Shown here one piece after another: positions 42,249 through 52,363 of a stretch of DNA of 64,000 nucleotides (position 1 is its first letter; every line of letters begins with the position of its first letter). Source of the stretch: CAZMZF01 sp964570765. Lineage in GTDB: Bacteria; Zixibacteria; MSB-5A5; RBG-16-43-9. The position numbers and the translations under genes are program-made. The notes under the pieces were generated by a model. It was not told the DNA's origin, did no database searches, and saw only the letters and a list, made by a program, of their open reading frames with translations. The DNA is taken from the NCBI GenBank assembly GCA_964570765.1, contig CAZMZF010000014.1, positions 10,871-74,870 of the forward strand, read 5' to 3'.

Positions 42249-45200
42249 ATGACTAAAAGGATAGTATTACCTCTTATCCTCTTCTGCCTGATCCTGCCAG
42301 TTTACGTCTACGCTTCATCCGAATTTGGATCCAGTGGAGATGAGTATAGTGATATCCAGATTATAAGATCAGATGAGAAGGGGATAGTTTTCAGATATAA
42401 GGTTCCTGAATTGACTTCATCTAAACTTGAAAGAGGGGATACCCTTTTTGATATGCTGGGCATTGATAAATGCCCACTTTCCAAGGATCCGGGATACCCT
42501 CAGGTGCCAGCAAGAATTGTGGTTATCGGGATTCCACTGGGAAGCCGGATAGATGTTAGAGTCTCAGAAGGGAATAGTCTTGAGAAAGGAAAGTTCAATT
42601 TGCCCCGTTTTGAAGAAAGGATAGTAAAAGAAGAAGAAGAACAGGAGTCAAGGAAATTAAAAGAGGATATATATAATGAAGATATATTTTATCCTGAGAA
42701 GATTGTGAGTTTTGATTCTCCTACGTTTATGCGGAATCAGAGGATTTTGAGGCTGAAGATATTCCCGGTTCAATATAATCCTTTGAGAAAAGCAGTAAAA
42801 TATTATTTGGATATCACTATAGCTGTGGATTTCTCAGGGGGTGAAAAGAGCGAAGGAAGGATAGAAAAAGACCTGTTTGAGAATGTATATAGAGAGACTA
42901 TTTTGAATTATGAGATTGCTAAGAACTGGAGGAAAACAAGAGAGGTTGGCTTAAGAAAGGTTTTACAGGTCAACCCTTTCAGTTATTCAGATACCTGGTA
43001 TAAAATTTCTCTCAGAGATAATGGCATCTATAAATTAGATGGTAACTATCTGGCTAATGCCGGGATTACTCTTTCTTCTATTATTCCGCAGAAGATAAGA
43101 ATCTTTAATGGCGGAGGGAAAGTCATTCCACAGTTGAATAAAGATCCTCGTCCAGAGTTAAAAGAGGTTGCCATATTTGTTTCAGATGGAGGGGATAATA
43201 AATTCGACCCATCTGATTTTATCTTATTTTATGGCTGGTCTGTGAACAATTGGGAATACGATTCTACTTCCGGGGGACATAAATATTATATAAACCCTTA
43301 TACTAGGGAAAATGTTTTCTGGCTCACTTTATCAGGAGACTTTCCGGATTCTGCCAAAAGGATGGAAATAAAAGATGGGAGCCTGATTGAACCGGATCCC
43401 TTTATCTCCACAAAATCTAAAGATAGAATTCATATGGAAAATGATGTTATGCTGGCTGAGGATTATTCAGGAACTCCTTATAATTACTTTCAATGGTACT
43501 GGCAAAGGGGTTATTCTTTTACCCTGTACCAATCATTATCCAATATTTTTCCGGGAGATACTGCCATTATTAGGGTTAAGGACATGTCGAGTTATGCTAC
43601 ATCTGTTACTTTCAACTCAGTTCCCATAGAGATAATCTCAAGAGTTAATGGTGTTACAACTGCTCGTACTATAAACCTGAGCGATGGATTACACACTTTA
43701 CAGTTCAATTTCCCTTATCAGACCTATTTAGATTACTATGAGATCGAACACTGGAAAAAACTTATCTGTTCTAATGATCAGCTCTGGTTTGAAAATCAGG
43801 ATAGATCTGATGTAATAGAATATAGAATCACCAGTTTCAATAGAACTGCTCCCTATCTTTTTGAGGTAGAGGATAGATTTGAAGTAAATAAATTTGAGAA
43901 TTTCTCCAGAAATGCAGATACGATAAAATTTCAGGATGAGATTACAGGAGGAGAGAAAAAGCAGTTTTACTTAGCAGATCAGTCTAAATTCAAGACTCCG
44001 ATTTCGCTGACTTTAAACCAGATGGCTAATTTAAGAGATGTTTCAAATCAAGCTGACCTTTTGGTGATTACCCATTCTGATTTTTATGACCAGTTGCAGG
44101 AATATAAAAGTCTTAGAGAAAACCTGAATCTTAGAGTCAAGTTAGTTGAAGTTCAAGACATATATGATGAGTTCTCCTGGGGGCTTTTCGATCCGGTAGC
44201 GATTAGAGATTTTATTAAATTCGCTTATGAAAACTGGGATGGGCAGGCACCAGCTTATGCTATTTTAGTAGGGGATGGAACCTATGATTACAGAGACCTT
44301 TTAGGCACCCATTCACCTAATTGGATCCCTCCTTTTGCGGTTGATCCGTCGGTCTCGGATGATAACTTTGCTTATTTTGGCAATTATGGCTATCTGGATG
44401 AGGATAGTAACGGGGTGGTGGATATGTTCATAGGGAGATGGCCAGTTAAAACTAATCAGGATGTTCAGATAATAATAAATAAAATCAGAGATTATGAAAA
44501 TTCTCCAGAATTGAATACCTGGAAAAATTTGATAACCTTAGTGGCGGATGACGAATTTCATCCTCGAGGAGTCAATAATAACGAATGGGAACATACGGTT
44601 TATACTGAGGTCCTAGCCAATAGTTATATTCCTCGAAGTTTTAATCTGAACAAGATCTATCTGATGGGATACCCTTTTGATGCTAATAAGTTTAAGCCAG
44701 AGGCGGAGGAGGCTATAATAAATTCCTTTAATAATGGAACGGTTATAATTAACTATATGGGACACGGGAATCCTAACGTCTGGGCAGATGAGTATGTTTT
44801 TAAAAGAGAGCAGGATATACCCAGATTGAGGAATAAGAAAAGATTGCCTTTAGTCTATGCGGCATCCTGCAGTATCGGTCTTTTCTTTAGTCCTTATAGC
44901 GAAGGGATGGCTGAGGAGTTTTTAAAGGCAGAAGATAAAGGTGCCATCTCCGTTATCTCAGCCACCTGGCTGGTCTCTGCCACAGAAAATGCCATGTTAA
45001 ATTACAAAGTTTATGACCTGCTTTTAAGATCTGACTCACTATACTCCATATCCGAAGCATTATATATCGCTAAACTTTTAAAGGGCTATAATAGTAATGA
45101 TCGCCAGTATATTATCATAGGAGACCCATTGACTTTTTTAGCTTCTCCTGAACTACAGGTCAGGTTGAATGATTTGAATCCGGATACTCTTTCAGCTTTG

Positions 45201-46217
45201 GGCAGAGTAAACTTTAAAGGTGAAGTAATAGACAGGAAAGGAAATCTTAAGCAAGATTTTAATGGAACTGCTAATATTTCAGCTTTCGATTCAGAAAGAC
45301 TCAGAACTCATATAATGCCTAATAACGATAGTGTGAAATATACCCTGCCAGGGAATGTGATGTTCAGAGGTGGTGCGCAGGTACAAAACGGGGAATTTAT
45401 AGGTAGTTTTATAGTTCCTAAGGATATCGGCTATGGAGGTAAAAATGCTAAGATCAGCGCTTATGTGGTCAATTCTGACAACAGCATAGATGGTGCAGGA
45501 GCTTTAGATTCACTTATAGTAGCAGGGACTGATACTACAGTAAAAGATAGTCTGGGTCCACAAATAACGATAGCTTTTGTAGAAAATCTGAAATTCACAG
45601 ATGGAGATACAGTTCAAACAGATCCCACCTCAATAGTTTATATTACAGATCCTCAGGGGATTAATCTTACCGGTGAATTAGGACACGGGATCACGTTAAT
45701 TATAGATGATGATTGGGAAAATATGCAGGATTTGACTTCAAATTTCCAATATGATTTAAACAATTACACACAGGGAAGTCTCAGACAAAAATTGAACTTA
45801 AAAGATGGGGAACATACGCTGAAAATAAAAGCCTGGGATAATGCCAATAACTCAACTCTTCAAAGTTTTCTGGTGAAGGTCTTGTCTATGGATAAAGAGT
45901 TATCAATTACCCAGGCGATGAACTATCCTAATCCCTTTTCCAGATTTACTCAATTCACCTATGACCTCTCAGTTCCAGCCAATAAAGTTGAGATAAAGAT
46001 ATTTACTTTATCTGGCAGGTTAATCAGGATTTTATCTGGAACAGGCTCCCCCGGGTTTAACTCCGGGGTAATCTGGGATGGCAGGGATGAAGATGGAGAT
46101 AAGGTAGCAAATGGAGTTTATATTTATAAAATCATTGCAGAAACAAAATATAATTCTGGAGGTAAGGAAACAACCAAAGAGGCTGAAGCCATAGGGAAAG
46201 CAGTGGTTATGAACTAA
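42249..46217 (+). CDS. Peptidase C25 (gingipain-type), PorU-like sortase candidate of a type IX-like system
   Basis: A 1322-residue exported cysteine peptidase of family C25. The ATG at 42249 gives a clean signal peptide (MTKRIVLPLILFCLILPVYV); an upstream in-frame ATG at 42159 adds 30 untypical residues. An N-terminal pro-domain (about 30-250) and interdomain region are followed by the C25 catalytic domain (about 550-950) with LVGDGTYDYRD, His839 in NYMGHGNPNVW and Cys874 in YAASCSIGLF. The C-terminus has Ig-like domains and a final MNYPNPFSRFTQFTY domain of FlgD-Ig/T9SS type. Bacteroidetes PorU lacks that tail, so it could be PorU or a C25 cargo protease; the adjacent PorV-like gene, as in Porphyromonas, favours PorU. 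It is preceded by a consensus promoter. Confidence 0.85.
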   Translation: MTKRIVLPLILFCLILPVYVYASSEFGSSGDEYSDIQIIRSDEKGIVFRYKVPELTSSKLERGDTLFDMLGIDKCPLSKDPGYPQVPARIVVIGIPLGSRIDVRVSEGNSLEKGKFNLPRFEERIVKEEEEQESRKLKEDIYNEDIFYPEKIVSFDSPTFMRNQRILRLKIFPVQYNPLRKAVKYYLDITIAVDFSGGEKSEGRIEKDLFENVYRETILNYEIAKNWRKTREVGLRKVLQVNPFSYSDTWYKISLRDNGIYKLDGNYLANAGITLSSIIPQKIRIFNGGGKVIPQLNKDPRPELKEVAIFVSDGGDNKFDPSDFILFYGWSVNNWEYDSTSGGHKYYINPYTRENVFWLTLSGDFPDSAKRMEIKDGSLIEPDPFISTKSKDRIHMENDVMLAEDYSGTPYNYFQWYWQRGYSFTLYQSLSNIFPGDTAIIRVKDMSSYATSVTFNSVPIEIISRVNGVTTARTINLSDGLHTLQFNFPYQTYLDYYEIEHWKKLICSNDQLWFENQDRSDVIEYRITSFNRTAPYLFEVEDRFEVNKFENFSRNADTIKFQDEITGGEKKQFYLADQSKFKTPISLTLNQMANLRDVSNQADLLVITHSDFYDQLQEYKSLRENLNLRVKLVEVQDIYDEFSWGLFDPVAIRDFIKFAYENWDGQAPAYAILVGDGTYDYRDLLGTHSPNWIPPFAVDPSVSDDNFAYFGNYGYLDEDSNGVVDMFIGRWPVKTNQDVQIIINKIRDYENSPELNTWKNLITLVADDEFHPRGVNNNEWEHTVYTEVLANSYIPRSFNLNKIYLMGYPFDANKFKPEAEEAIINSFNNGTVIINYMGHGNPNVWADEYVFKREQDIPRLRNKKRLPLVYAASCSIGLFFSPYSEGMAEEFLKAEDKGAISVISATWLVSATENAMLNYKVYDLLLRSDSLYSISEALYIAKLLKGYNSNDRQYIIIGDPLTFLASPELQVRLNDLNPDTLSALGRVNFKGEVIDRKGNLKQDFNGTANISAFDSERLRTHIMPNNDSVKYTLPGNVMFRGGAQVQNGEFIGSFIVPKDIGYGGKNAKISAYVVNSDNSIDGAGALDSLIVAGTDTTVKDSLGPQITIAFVENLKFTDGDTVQTDPTSIVYITDPQGINLTGELGHGITLIIDDDWENMQDLTSNFQYDLNNYTQGSLRQKLNLKDGEHTLKIKAWDNANNSTLQSFLVKVLSMDKELSITQAMNYPNPFSRFTQFTYDLSVPANKVEIKIFTLSGRLIRILSGTGSPGFNSGVIWDGRDEDGDKVANGVYIYKIIAETKYNSGGKETTKEAEAIGKAVVMN

Positions 46218-46290
46218 AGCTGTTTCTCCTTGCTAAGCTTAAAGCAAAATTATATATTAAATTGATAACAAACTCAAGGAGGTAGCATTT

Positions 46291-48981
46291 ATGCGACGTT
46301 TTCTTCTTACCGGCTGGCTTTTGATAGCAGTGCTTTTTCTAGCAGTAGAATCTTTTGCGCAGGTAAGTCTATCCACTGTTCTTTTCTTAAGGATTGCGGC
46401 TGGCGCAAGAGCTGCAGGTATGGGTGAATCTTTTGTGGCTATAGCGGATGACGCCACAGCCACTCACTGGAATCCGGCTGGTTTAGGGCTTTATCCTTTA
46501 GCCAGTACCTGGTTAGATTATAAGGGAAAAGCTGAGTATGAGTTCAAATCCTTAGCCCTTTTAGGCAATGATAATCCAGAGAGCAATTATAAAAGATATG
46601 ATCTCTGGGCTATCTCCGGGACTGAGCTTTATACCTGGACCGGTCAAGAGTGGCAGAGTTTTCTTTCTTACCCGGTTTCTTCTGGAGAGACAGCTGAAAG
46701 TATTGTGAGGAAATATACTCAGGAAAAAGATGAGAATAGATTGAAGAGGATGTTAGCACAGGTAGGCTGGCAGAATTGCGGAATAAGCAAAGATTCACTG
46801 GAAAATCTAAAAAGAACAGTTTTATCTTTTATTCCACAGGATTCTACTCGGCTGGCAGACTTAGAAAAAGGTTTGGGTGACCTTATTACTGCTCTGGAAA
46901 ATTCTCTTTTAGAGCGTCAAGCTCTTAAAGAGTTTTTAAATCTTACTGGAAATGCAGTTAAAGATAGTTCCATTACAGCCCAGGAAGAAGAGTTGATTTT
47001 AAATTCAGCCAGAAAGCCCATCTTAAAGTCACTTCCAGTGGTTCTTGAGCTCCCTTATAGTATTATATTTTTAGATTCTCTCAACTCTCTATCTTCAGAC
47101 GATAAAACTCTCTGGGTAGGTGCTAATAGTGGATTATATAAATTCGATGGTAAAGAGTGGAGAAGATTTACCTCAGTGGATGGTCTTCCTACTGATAGGG
47201 TTTATTCCTTGGCTTTCAGTCCTGCTGGCACAATCTGGATCGGAACAGACAGCGGAGTAGTCAAGTTCGATGGCAAAGTATTTACCAGAACCTATTTAGC
47301 CCCGGAGGTCAGGGATTATAGAGTTACACATATTGCGGCAAGGAATGATAAAGAGGTCTGGGCCGCCAGTTCAAAGGAGCTTATGAAGTTCGATGGAGCT
47401 CTTTTTATTCCCTATTATATCTTTAATGTTAAATCCTTTGAAGAACTAAGCCAGGAGGTGAAGAAGTTTTTAGACCGAGAGGACGAGGAGAATCTGAACT
47501 TGGTATTGAAAAGGGTCGAGGCTCTAAATTATGTAGTGAATGAGCAGGTTTATTCAGACCAGCCTATAAAGATAGAGTATGGTTTAGCTTTAGAGGGAAA
47601 GGTAACCTGCCTGACTTTTGATCGGAAAGGTAGTCTCCTGGTCGGGACTGAAACAGGTTTCCTAAAATTTGAAGGTGGAAAATGGAAAAGATATGGATAC
47701 AAGAAATATGAAGTAAAAAATGAGAAAACAGTCGAAGAGGTGGCGGAGAAGTTTTTACCTTACAAAGATAAAGAGAGGATTGAGAATCTTACCAACAAAA
47801 TTGTTACATATAATCACCTCTCAACTAATGAGTTAAAGCCTGGTCAGAAACTTTATATTTATGCTAATTCCCTGGGTAGCCAGATACTTTCCATAGCTAT
47901 GGTGGGAGAGGATAACCTTTTTGTGGGAACTGAATTCGGGACTTTGAGATTTGAAGGAGAGAACTGGGGAAAATATTATCATGCAGACTTAGAGAGAGCA
48001 AAGACCCATACCATTATCTATAAAGATAAAGATGTTTTCTTTGGCACAGATAATAAAGTGGTGATCTATGCTCATGCCAAAAGAGAGATGAGTTTTATGC
48101 ATGCGGCGCTTCTGCCTGAGTTAGCCGAGGATGTTAATTATGAATATCTTTCCTATGTTCAGAATACCGAGAACTGGGGAACCCTCGGTGGTAGTATAAC
48201 CTTCATCTCTTACGGCACAATTGAGCGCAGAGGGGGACAAAATGAGCTGTTGGGTGAAATGAGCCCATACGAAACTGCATTAACACTGTCGTATGGGACC
48301 AGGATGGGAAAGAGACTATCCTTAGGTCTAGGTGCAAAGTTTATCTATAGTCATCTTTCTGACCAGGGGGCTGGTAAGGAGAGGGGAAGTGGCACCGGTT
48401 CCTCTTTTGCCATTGATGCTGGTCTCATTAATAATGAAGCTCCTTCATGGGCCAAGTATCTAATTTCTGCTGGGTCTCTTGGTGCACTTATTATGGATTT
48501 TAAAGTATTTAGCAAGCACCCAATGGTTTATCTTTCACCTCTATCCACAATCCTTAGCAAAAGACTAACTTTAGGTGCGGCGGTTACCAATTTAGGACCG
48601 AATGTTTCCTATATTGACGTGGATCAAGCTGACCCTTTACCCCGGAACTTAGCTTTAGGGTTTGCTGCTAAGATTTTCGATACACCTTATAACAAACTCA
48701 CTGTAGTTGGTGAGGTCAATAAGGAGTTAGTGGATGTGAGTGGAGATGTAAAGAAGATGATGGAGCAGGCAGTCAAAAATGTGGGATTAGAATACTGGTA
48801 TGCTAATTATATAGCTCTGAGAGGAGGCTATATCTATGATAAGATTGGGGATATAAAGACTGCCACCTTCGGCTTTGGATTGAGGATCAGCCTTTTGAAT
48901 ATTGATTTCGCCTATGTCCCGGCCAATCAGAATGTGGCTCTGGCTAATACTACCAGGGTCTCAGGAACAATTAGATTTTAA
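46291..48981 (+). CDS. PorV-like outer-membrane barrel with inserted propeller blades and LysM-like modules
   Basis: 896 residues, more than twice a normal PorV. Signal peptide 1-23 (ESFAQ). Residues 24-70 have the PorV/UPF0164 entry (AAGARAAGMGESFVAIADD, WNPAGLG). After about 75 comes a foreign insert of about 520 residues: propeller-type blades (LWVGANSGLYKFDGKEWRRF, IWIGTDSGVVKFDGK, LLVGTETGFLKFEGGKWKRY, LFVGTEFGTLRFEGENWGKY) alternating with about three LysM-like modules (about 129-170, 381-432, 478-526; the best contains YNHLSTNELKPGQKLYIYA). The barrel returns at about 600 (YVQNTENWGTLGGSITF) and ends LRISLLNIDFAYVPANQN with a terminal aromatic Phe. AAGGAGGT precedes the ATG. PorV shuttles cargo in T9SS; this insert could add peptidoglycan or glycan binding. 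Confidence 0.82.
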   Translation: MRRFLLTGWLLIAVLFLAVESFAQVSLSTVLFLRIAAGARAAGMGESFVAIADDATATHWNPAGLGLYPLASTWLDYKGKAEYEFKSLALLGNDNPESNYKRYDLWAISGTELYTWTGQEWQSFLSYPVSSGETAESIVRKYTQEKDENRLKRMLAQVGWQNCGISKDSLENLKRTVLSFIPQDSTRLADLEKGLGDLITALENSLLERQALKEFLNLTGNAVKDSSITAQEEELILNSARKPILKSLPVVLELPYSIIFLDSLNSLSSDDKTLWVGANSGLYKFDGKEWRRFTSVDGLPTDRVYSLAFSPAGTIWIGTDSGVVKFDGKVFTRTYLAPEVRDYRVTHIAARNDKEVWAASSKELMKFDGALFIPYYIFNVKSFEELSQEVKKFLDREDEENLNLVLKRVEALNYVVNEQVYSDQPIKIEYGLALEGKVTCLTFDRKGSLLVGTETGFLKFEGGKWKRYGYKKYEVKNEKTVEEVAEKFLPYKDKERIENLTNKIVTYNHLSTNELKPGQKLYIYANSLGSQILSIAMVGEDNLFVGTEFGTLRFEGENWGKYYHADLERAKTHTIIYKDKDVFFGTDNKVVIYAHAKREMSFMHAALLPELAEDVNYEYLSYVQNTENWGTLGGSITFISYGTIERRGGQNELLGEMSPYETALTLSYGTRMGKRLSLGLGAKFIYSHLSDQGAGKERGSGTGSSFAIDAGLINNEAPSWAKYLISAGSLGALIMDFKVFSKHPMVYLSPLSTILSKRLTLGAAVTNLGPNVSYIDVDQADPLPRNLALGFAAKIFDTPYNKLTVVGEVNKELVDVSGDVKKMMEQAVKNVGLEYWYANYIALRGGYIYDKIGDIKTATFGFGLRISLLNIDFAYVPANQNVALANTTRVSGTIRF

Positions 48982-48998
48982 GGATCAAAAAGCTTTTT

Positions 48999-51900
48999 AT
49001 GTATAAAAATCCTGAAAAGATAAGATGGGTGATTGTTGTCATGCTGAGCGCAGCGAAGCATCTTAAACTTTATCTGAGGAGATTCTTCCCCCCGTACGGG
49101 GATCAGAATGACAGATCTGTTTTTATTTTATTTATTCTTTTTCTCTTTTCCCTGATAGCTTATCCCTCTTTTGCAGAGGAAAGCAGGATTTTTGAAATAA
49201 AAGGATTGAAAAAAACTGAAAAACAGTTGATAGAAGCAAAACCCGATTTTAAAAGTCAGGTCTCTCAGAAAAACATCTTGCGATTGAAAAGAGAGAGGAG
49301 ATTTGCATTACCGGTTTCAGGAAAAGAATATTATGCGCAGGTGGAGACATTGAAAGTTTTGGGAATCAGGGTTGAATTTGAAAAAGAAGTACCGGATGAT
49401 GATCCGAAGACCACCGGAAATGGGGAATTTGATCGCCGGCCTTATGAGGAGTTTTATTCGCAGGAGGGACATTATATAGACCCATCTCCGCATTTGGGAA
49501 AATATTTCTTAGCTCATCTAAAAGCCCTAAATAATTACTGGAACACAGTCTCAAATGGAAAATTGGTTTTAGAGTATAAGATCTATCCCTTAGAGGAGAC
49601 CTTAGCCTATCGCCTGCCTCATACTATCTCCTATTATGGTGACCCTGCTTCTTCCAATTATCCTTTTGAAGGGTTAAAGCAGTTTTTTCACGACTCTTTT
49701 CATTTAGCAGATTCGGTTTCACCAGAAATAGATTTTTCAGAATACAATTGTTTTATAATCTTTCACGCCGGCTCAGATAAACAGAGCGATCTGGGCAGCT
49801 TTTCGCCTACTCATACTCCGAATGACCTTTTTACCGGTTTTATCATTACTGGAGATACAGTTTTGGTAGATAGTGGCAGTTTCGCGATCACAGAGGGTAT
49901 GTTTATGCCTGAAACCAGATCACAAGATAGCCGTATCGGAGCTTTGAATGCAGTTTTTGCTCATGAATTCGGACATCAATTAGGTCTTCCGGATTTCTAC
50001 AATACTAATACCTTTACCACACAGATCGGTGATTTTTCCCTGATGGATAATAATGGAATGGATATAGGAGTCGAGTTAGCTGGATGTAAAAGTGCAGTTA
50101 CAGGACTTTTACCAGTCTATCCAGATGCCTGGGGAAAGGCTTATTTAGGGTATATTCAGCCGGTGGAGATTCTAAACCAGAATAATATTCAGCTTTATGC
50201 CTCAGAGATGTTAAGCGACGGTAGTTTACAGGTGGTCAAAGTGCCTATAAATTCAGAGGAATATTTTCTCTTAGAGAACAGACAGAAAGATATTGATAAA
50301 CTCGTGGATTCTACTCTTTTAGCGGACAGCACTACCGGGGTAGTTTTAGGTCCGGTAAACAACTCAAAACAGCCTAATCGTGAATACGATTTTCTTCTGC
50401 CCGGCTCAGGGATTTTGATCTGGCATATAGATGAAGGGATGGCTTATTTGGATTATGATAATGACGGGTTAGATAATTTTAACGATAACGATTTACAAGG
50501 TAACAATGACCGCAGATTTATAACCTTGGAGGAGGCAGACGGGGTTATAGATTTCGGAGGGAATTATTATGCCGGCTATGGGTCACAGGAAGATATGTAT
50601 TATTTAGGGAACAACTCAAATTTCACTCCTTATACTTTCCCTTCCAGCCGCTCTAATAACCGCTCCGAGACTAATATATTTATAACCGGTATAAGTGATA
50701 GTGATACAGTGATGAGCTTTAATATAAAAAATGATATTTTTCTTTCAGGCTGGCCCCAGAGGATAATCCCTGGTTCTGATAACAGCTCTTTGGTTTATGG
50801 GGATTTAGACGGGGATGGAATAGAGGAGATATTGACCTCCTCCGGTAAATATATTTTTGCTTGGAGAACTGATGGCTCCAAGTATATTTCTAATGCGGCT
50901 TCCATCAGAATTTTAGGATTGGATGATAAATATTATAATTATCCCTTGGCTATTTTCGCAGAAGCGGATACCACAGTTGTTGGTACGCCTTCTTTAGGAG
51001 ATTTAGATGGAGATGGGATATTAGAGGTGGCTATGGGGACTATTAGTGGTGAGCTTTGTATCTGGCATGCTGAGGACTCAGATTCAAATGGAAGAGCGGA
51101 TTATTTTATGAATTATAAAGTAGGCAATAAAATCTCAATGACAGCTGTCATTGCAGATTTTAATTCTGACGATCCTGGTCCTGAGGTATTTGTCGGAGCG
51201 GAGGATGGTAAATGGGTAATGCTGGCTTTTGGTGAATTTGTCATAGCTATCACTGAAGGGAATTATAATGAAAAAATTATCGGGTTGGCTACAACTGATA
51301 TCGATAGCATAAATTTCGTTTTAACTGAAAATGATCAGTCAGGTCATTTAAGAAGAACAGATGATTCAGCGGGCTGGATAAAAGAGATTCCCTCCAAAAA
51401 TAATTTCCCTCCTGTGGTCGGGGATATAAATCGAGATAATAAATTAGAGGTAGTTGTTCTTTCCGGAGACGGTAAAATCTATGCCTGGGATATTGAGGGA
51501 AATATTCTATCCGGTTTCCCGGTTTCAGTTGGTGATATAAAATCAGGTCCTGCTTTAGGGGATATAGATGCAGATGGGTATTTAGAGATTGTATTTGGCG
51601 GGGATAATAAGGTTTATGCTTATAATTATAATGGAGCATTAGCTACTAATTTCCCGTTTATCATAGATAGAGTGGAGCTAGCAGGAGCAATTTCTTCAAC
51701 GCCCATTTTGGGAGATTTGAACGGAGACGGAAATGTTGAAATAATTTTCGGACTAAAAGATGGTCGGGTTTTTGCCCTGCAGGGTGATGGTTCCAGGTTT
51801 ACTCGGTTTCCTGTGGCTCTGAGCGGAGAGGTTCTTTCTTCCGGTATAGTTTTGAATGATTCTATAGAGATTTACAATGAGGTCATAATTTATATGAAAA

Positions 51901-52346
51901 GAGACCTTTTCTTCAAAACAAAAGATGGCCTGGTCTATGGTTTCTCCCTGGATTTTCATAATACTGATGGAAATGAAAAGACACCCTGGTTGATGTATGG
52001 TTATAATGCAGAGCATACTAATAGTCTGCCAATGACTTTACTTCCAGAGATACCGGTATATGCTGAGCTTATGCCTGAGAAGTCGGTTTATAATTATCCA
52101 AATCCAGCCAGGGATGAGACTACCATTCGATATTTTCTTAGCAGAGATGCTTCAGTTGATATAAAGATTTATGACCTTTCAGGAGATCTGGTTGCAGAAA
52201 CAAGCCAGATGGGCAGGAGTAATACTGAGAATGAATATAAATGGGATTGTTCTAAATATGCCAGCGGAGTCTATCTCTGCCGGGTAGAAGCAAAATCTTC
52301 TGAAGGGAAGAAAGTGGCTTTCTGTAAAATAGCTCTGATAAAATAG
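48999..52346 (+). CDS. Secreted M6 family (immune inhibitor A-like) metalloprotease with FG-GAP repeats
   Basis: 1115 residues. The catalytic domain carries the zinc motif HEFGHQLGLPD at 322-332, with the M6-type surroundings (YGDPAS, ESLVDNG-like DFSLMDNNGMD). Behind it are FG-GAP/VCBS-type repeats from about 600 (YGDLDGDGIEEILTS, GDLDGDGILEVAMG, GDINRDNKLEVVV, GDIDADGYLEIVFG, GDLNGDGNVEIIFG) and a C-terminal YNYPNPARDETTIRYFLS sorting domain. The N-terminus is odd: residues 13-39 are encoded by a TGTCATTCTGA-type palindrome, which precedes the hydrophobic signal segment (SVFILFILFLFSLIAYPSFA). Either the repeat inserted into the 5' end or translation starts at an unusual codon. It is probably exported through the system encoded around it. 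Confidence 0.87.
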   Translation: MYKNPEKIRWVIVVMLSAAKHLKLYLRRFFPPYGDQNDRSVFILFILFLFSLIAYPSFAEESRIFEIKGLKKTEKQLIEAKPDFKSQVSQKNILRLKRERRFALPVSGKEYYAQVETLKVLGIRVEFEKEVPDDDPKTTGNGEFDRRPYEEFYSQEGHYIDPSPHLGKYFLAHLKALNNYWNTVSNGKLVLEYKIYPLEETLAYRLPHTISYYGDPASSNYPFEGLKQFFHDSFHLADSVSPEIDFSEYNCFIIFHAGSDKQSDLGSFSPTHTPNDLFTGFIITGDTVLVDSGSFAITEGMFMPETRSQDSRIGALNAVFAHEFGHQLGLPDFYNTNTFTTQIGDFSLMDNNGMDIGVELAGCKSAVTGLLPVYPDAWGKAYLGYIQPVEILNQNNIQLYASEMLSDGSLQVVKVPINSEEYFLLENRQKDIDKLVDSTLLADSTTGVVLGPVNNSKQPNREYDFLLPGSGILIWHIDEGMAYLDYDNDGLDNFNDNDLQGNNDRRFITLEEADGVIDFGGNYYAGYGSQEDMYYLGNNSNFTPYTFPSSRSNNRSETNIFITGISDSDTVMSFNIKNDIFLSGWPQRIIPGSDNSSLVYGDLDGDGIEEILTSSGKYIFAWRTDGSKYISNAASIRILGLDDKYYNYPLAIFAEADTTVVGTPSLGDLDGDGILEVAMGTISGELCIWHAEDSDSNGRADYFMNYKVGNKISMTAVIADFNSDDPGPEVFVGAEDGKWVMLAFGEFVIAITEGNYNEKIIGLATTDIDSINFVLTENDQSGHLRRTDDSAGWIKEIPSKNNFPPVVGDINRDNKLEVVVLSGDGKIYAWDIEGNILSGFPVSVGDIKSGPALGDIDADGYLEIVFGGDNKVYAYNYNGALATNFPFIIDRVELAGAISSTPILGDLNGDGNVEIIFGLKDGRVFALQGDGSRFTRFPVALSGEVLSSGIVLNDSIEIYNEVIIYMKRDLFFKTKDGLVYGFSLDFHNTDGNEKTPWLMYGYNAEHTNSLPMTLLPEIPVYAELMPEKSVYNYPNPARDETTIRYFLSRDASVDIKIYDLSGDLVAETSQMGRSNTENEYKWDCSKYASGVYLCRVEAKSSEGKKVAFCKIALIK
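49035..49113. repeat. TGTCATTCTGA-type palindrome (copy 3) inside the M6 gene
   Basis: TTGTCATGCTGAG at the left pairs with ATCAGAATGACAG at the right; inner CCCCCGTACGGGG hairpin. It is in frame and translated in the N-terminal region of the M6 protease. Confidence 0.78.
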
Positions 52347-52363
52347 GAGAATAATAATGTAGC

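Noticed and set aside
51289..51639. Minus-strand frame inside the M6 protease gene.
   Set aside because: It is a shadow of the FG-GAP repeat coding sequence with no start context.
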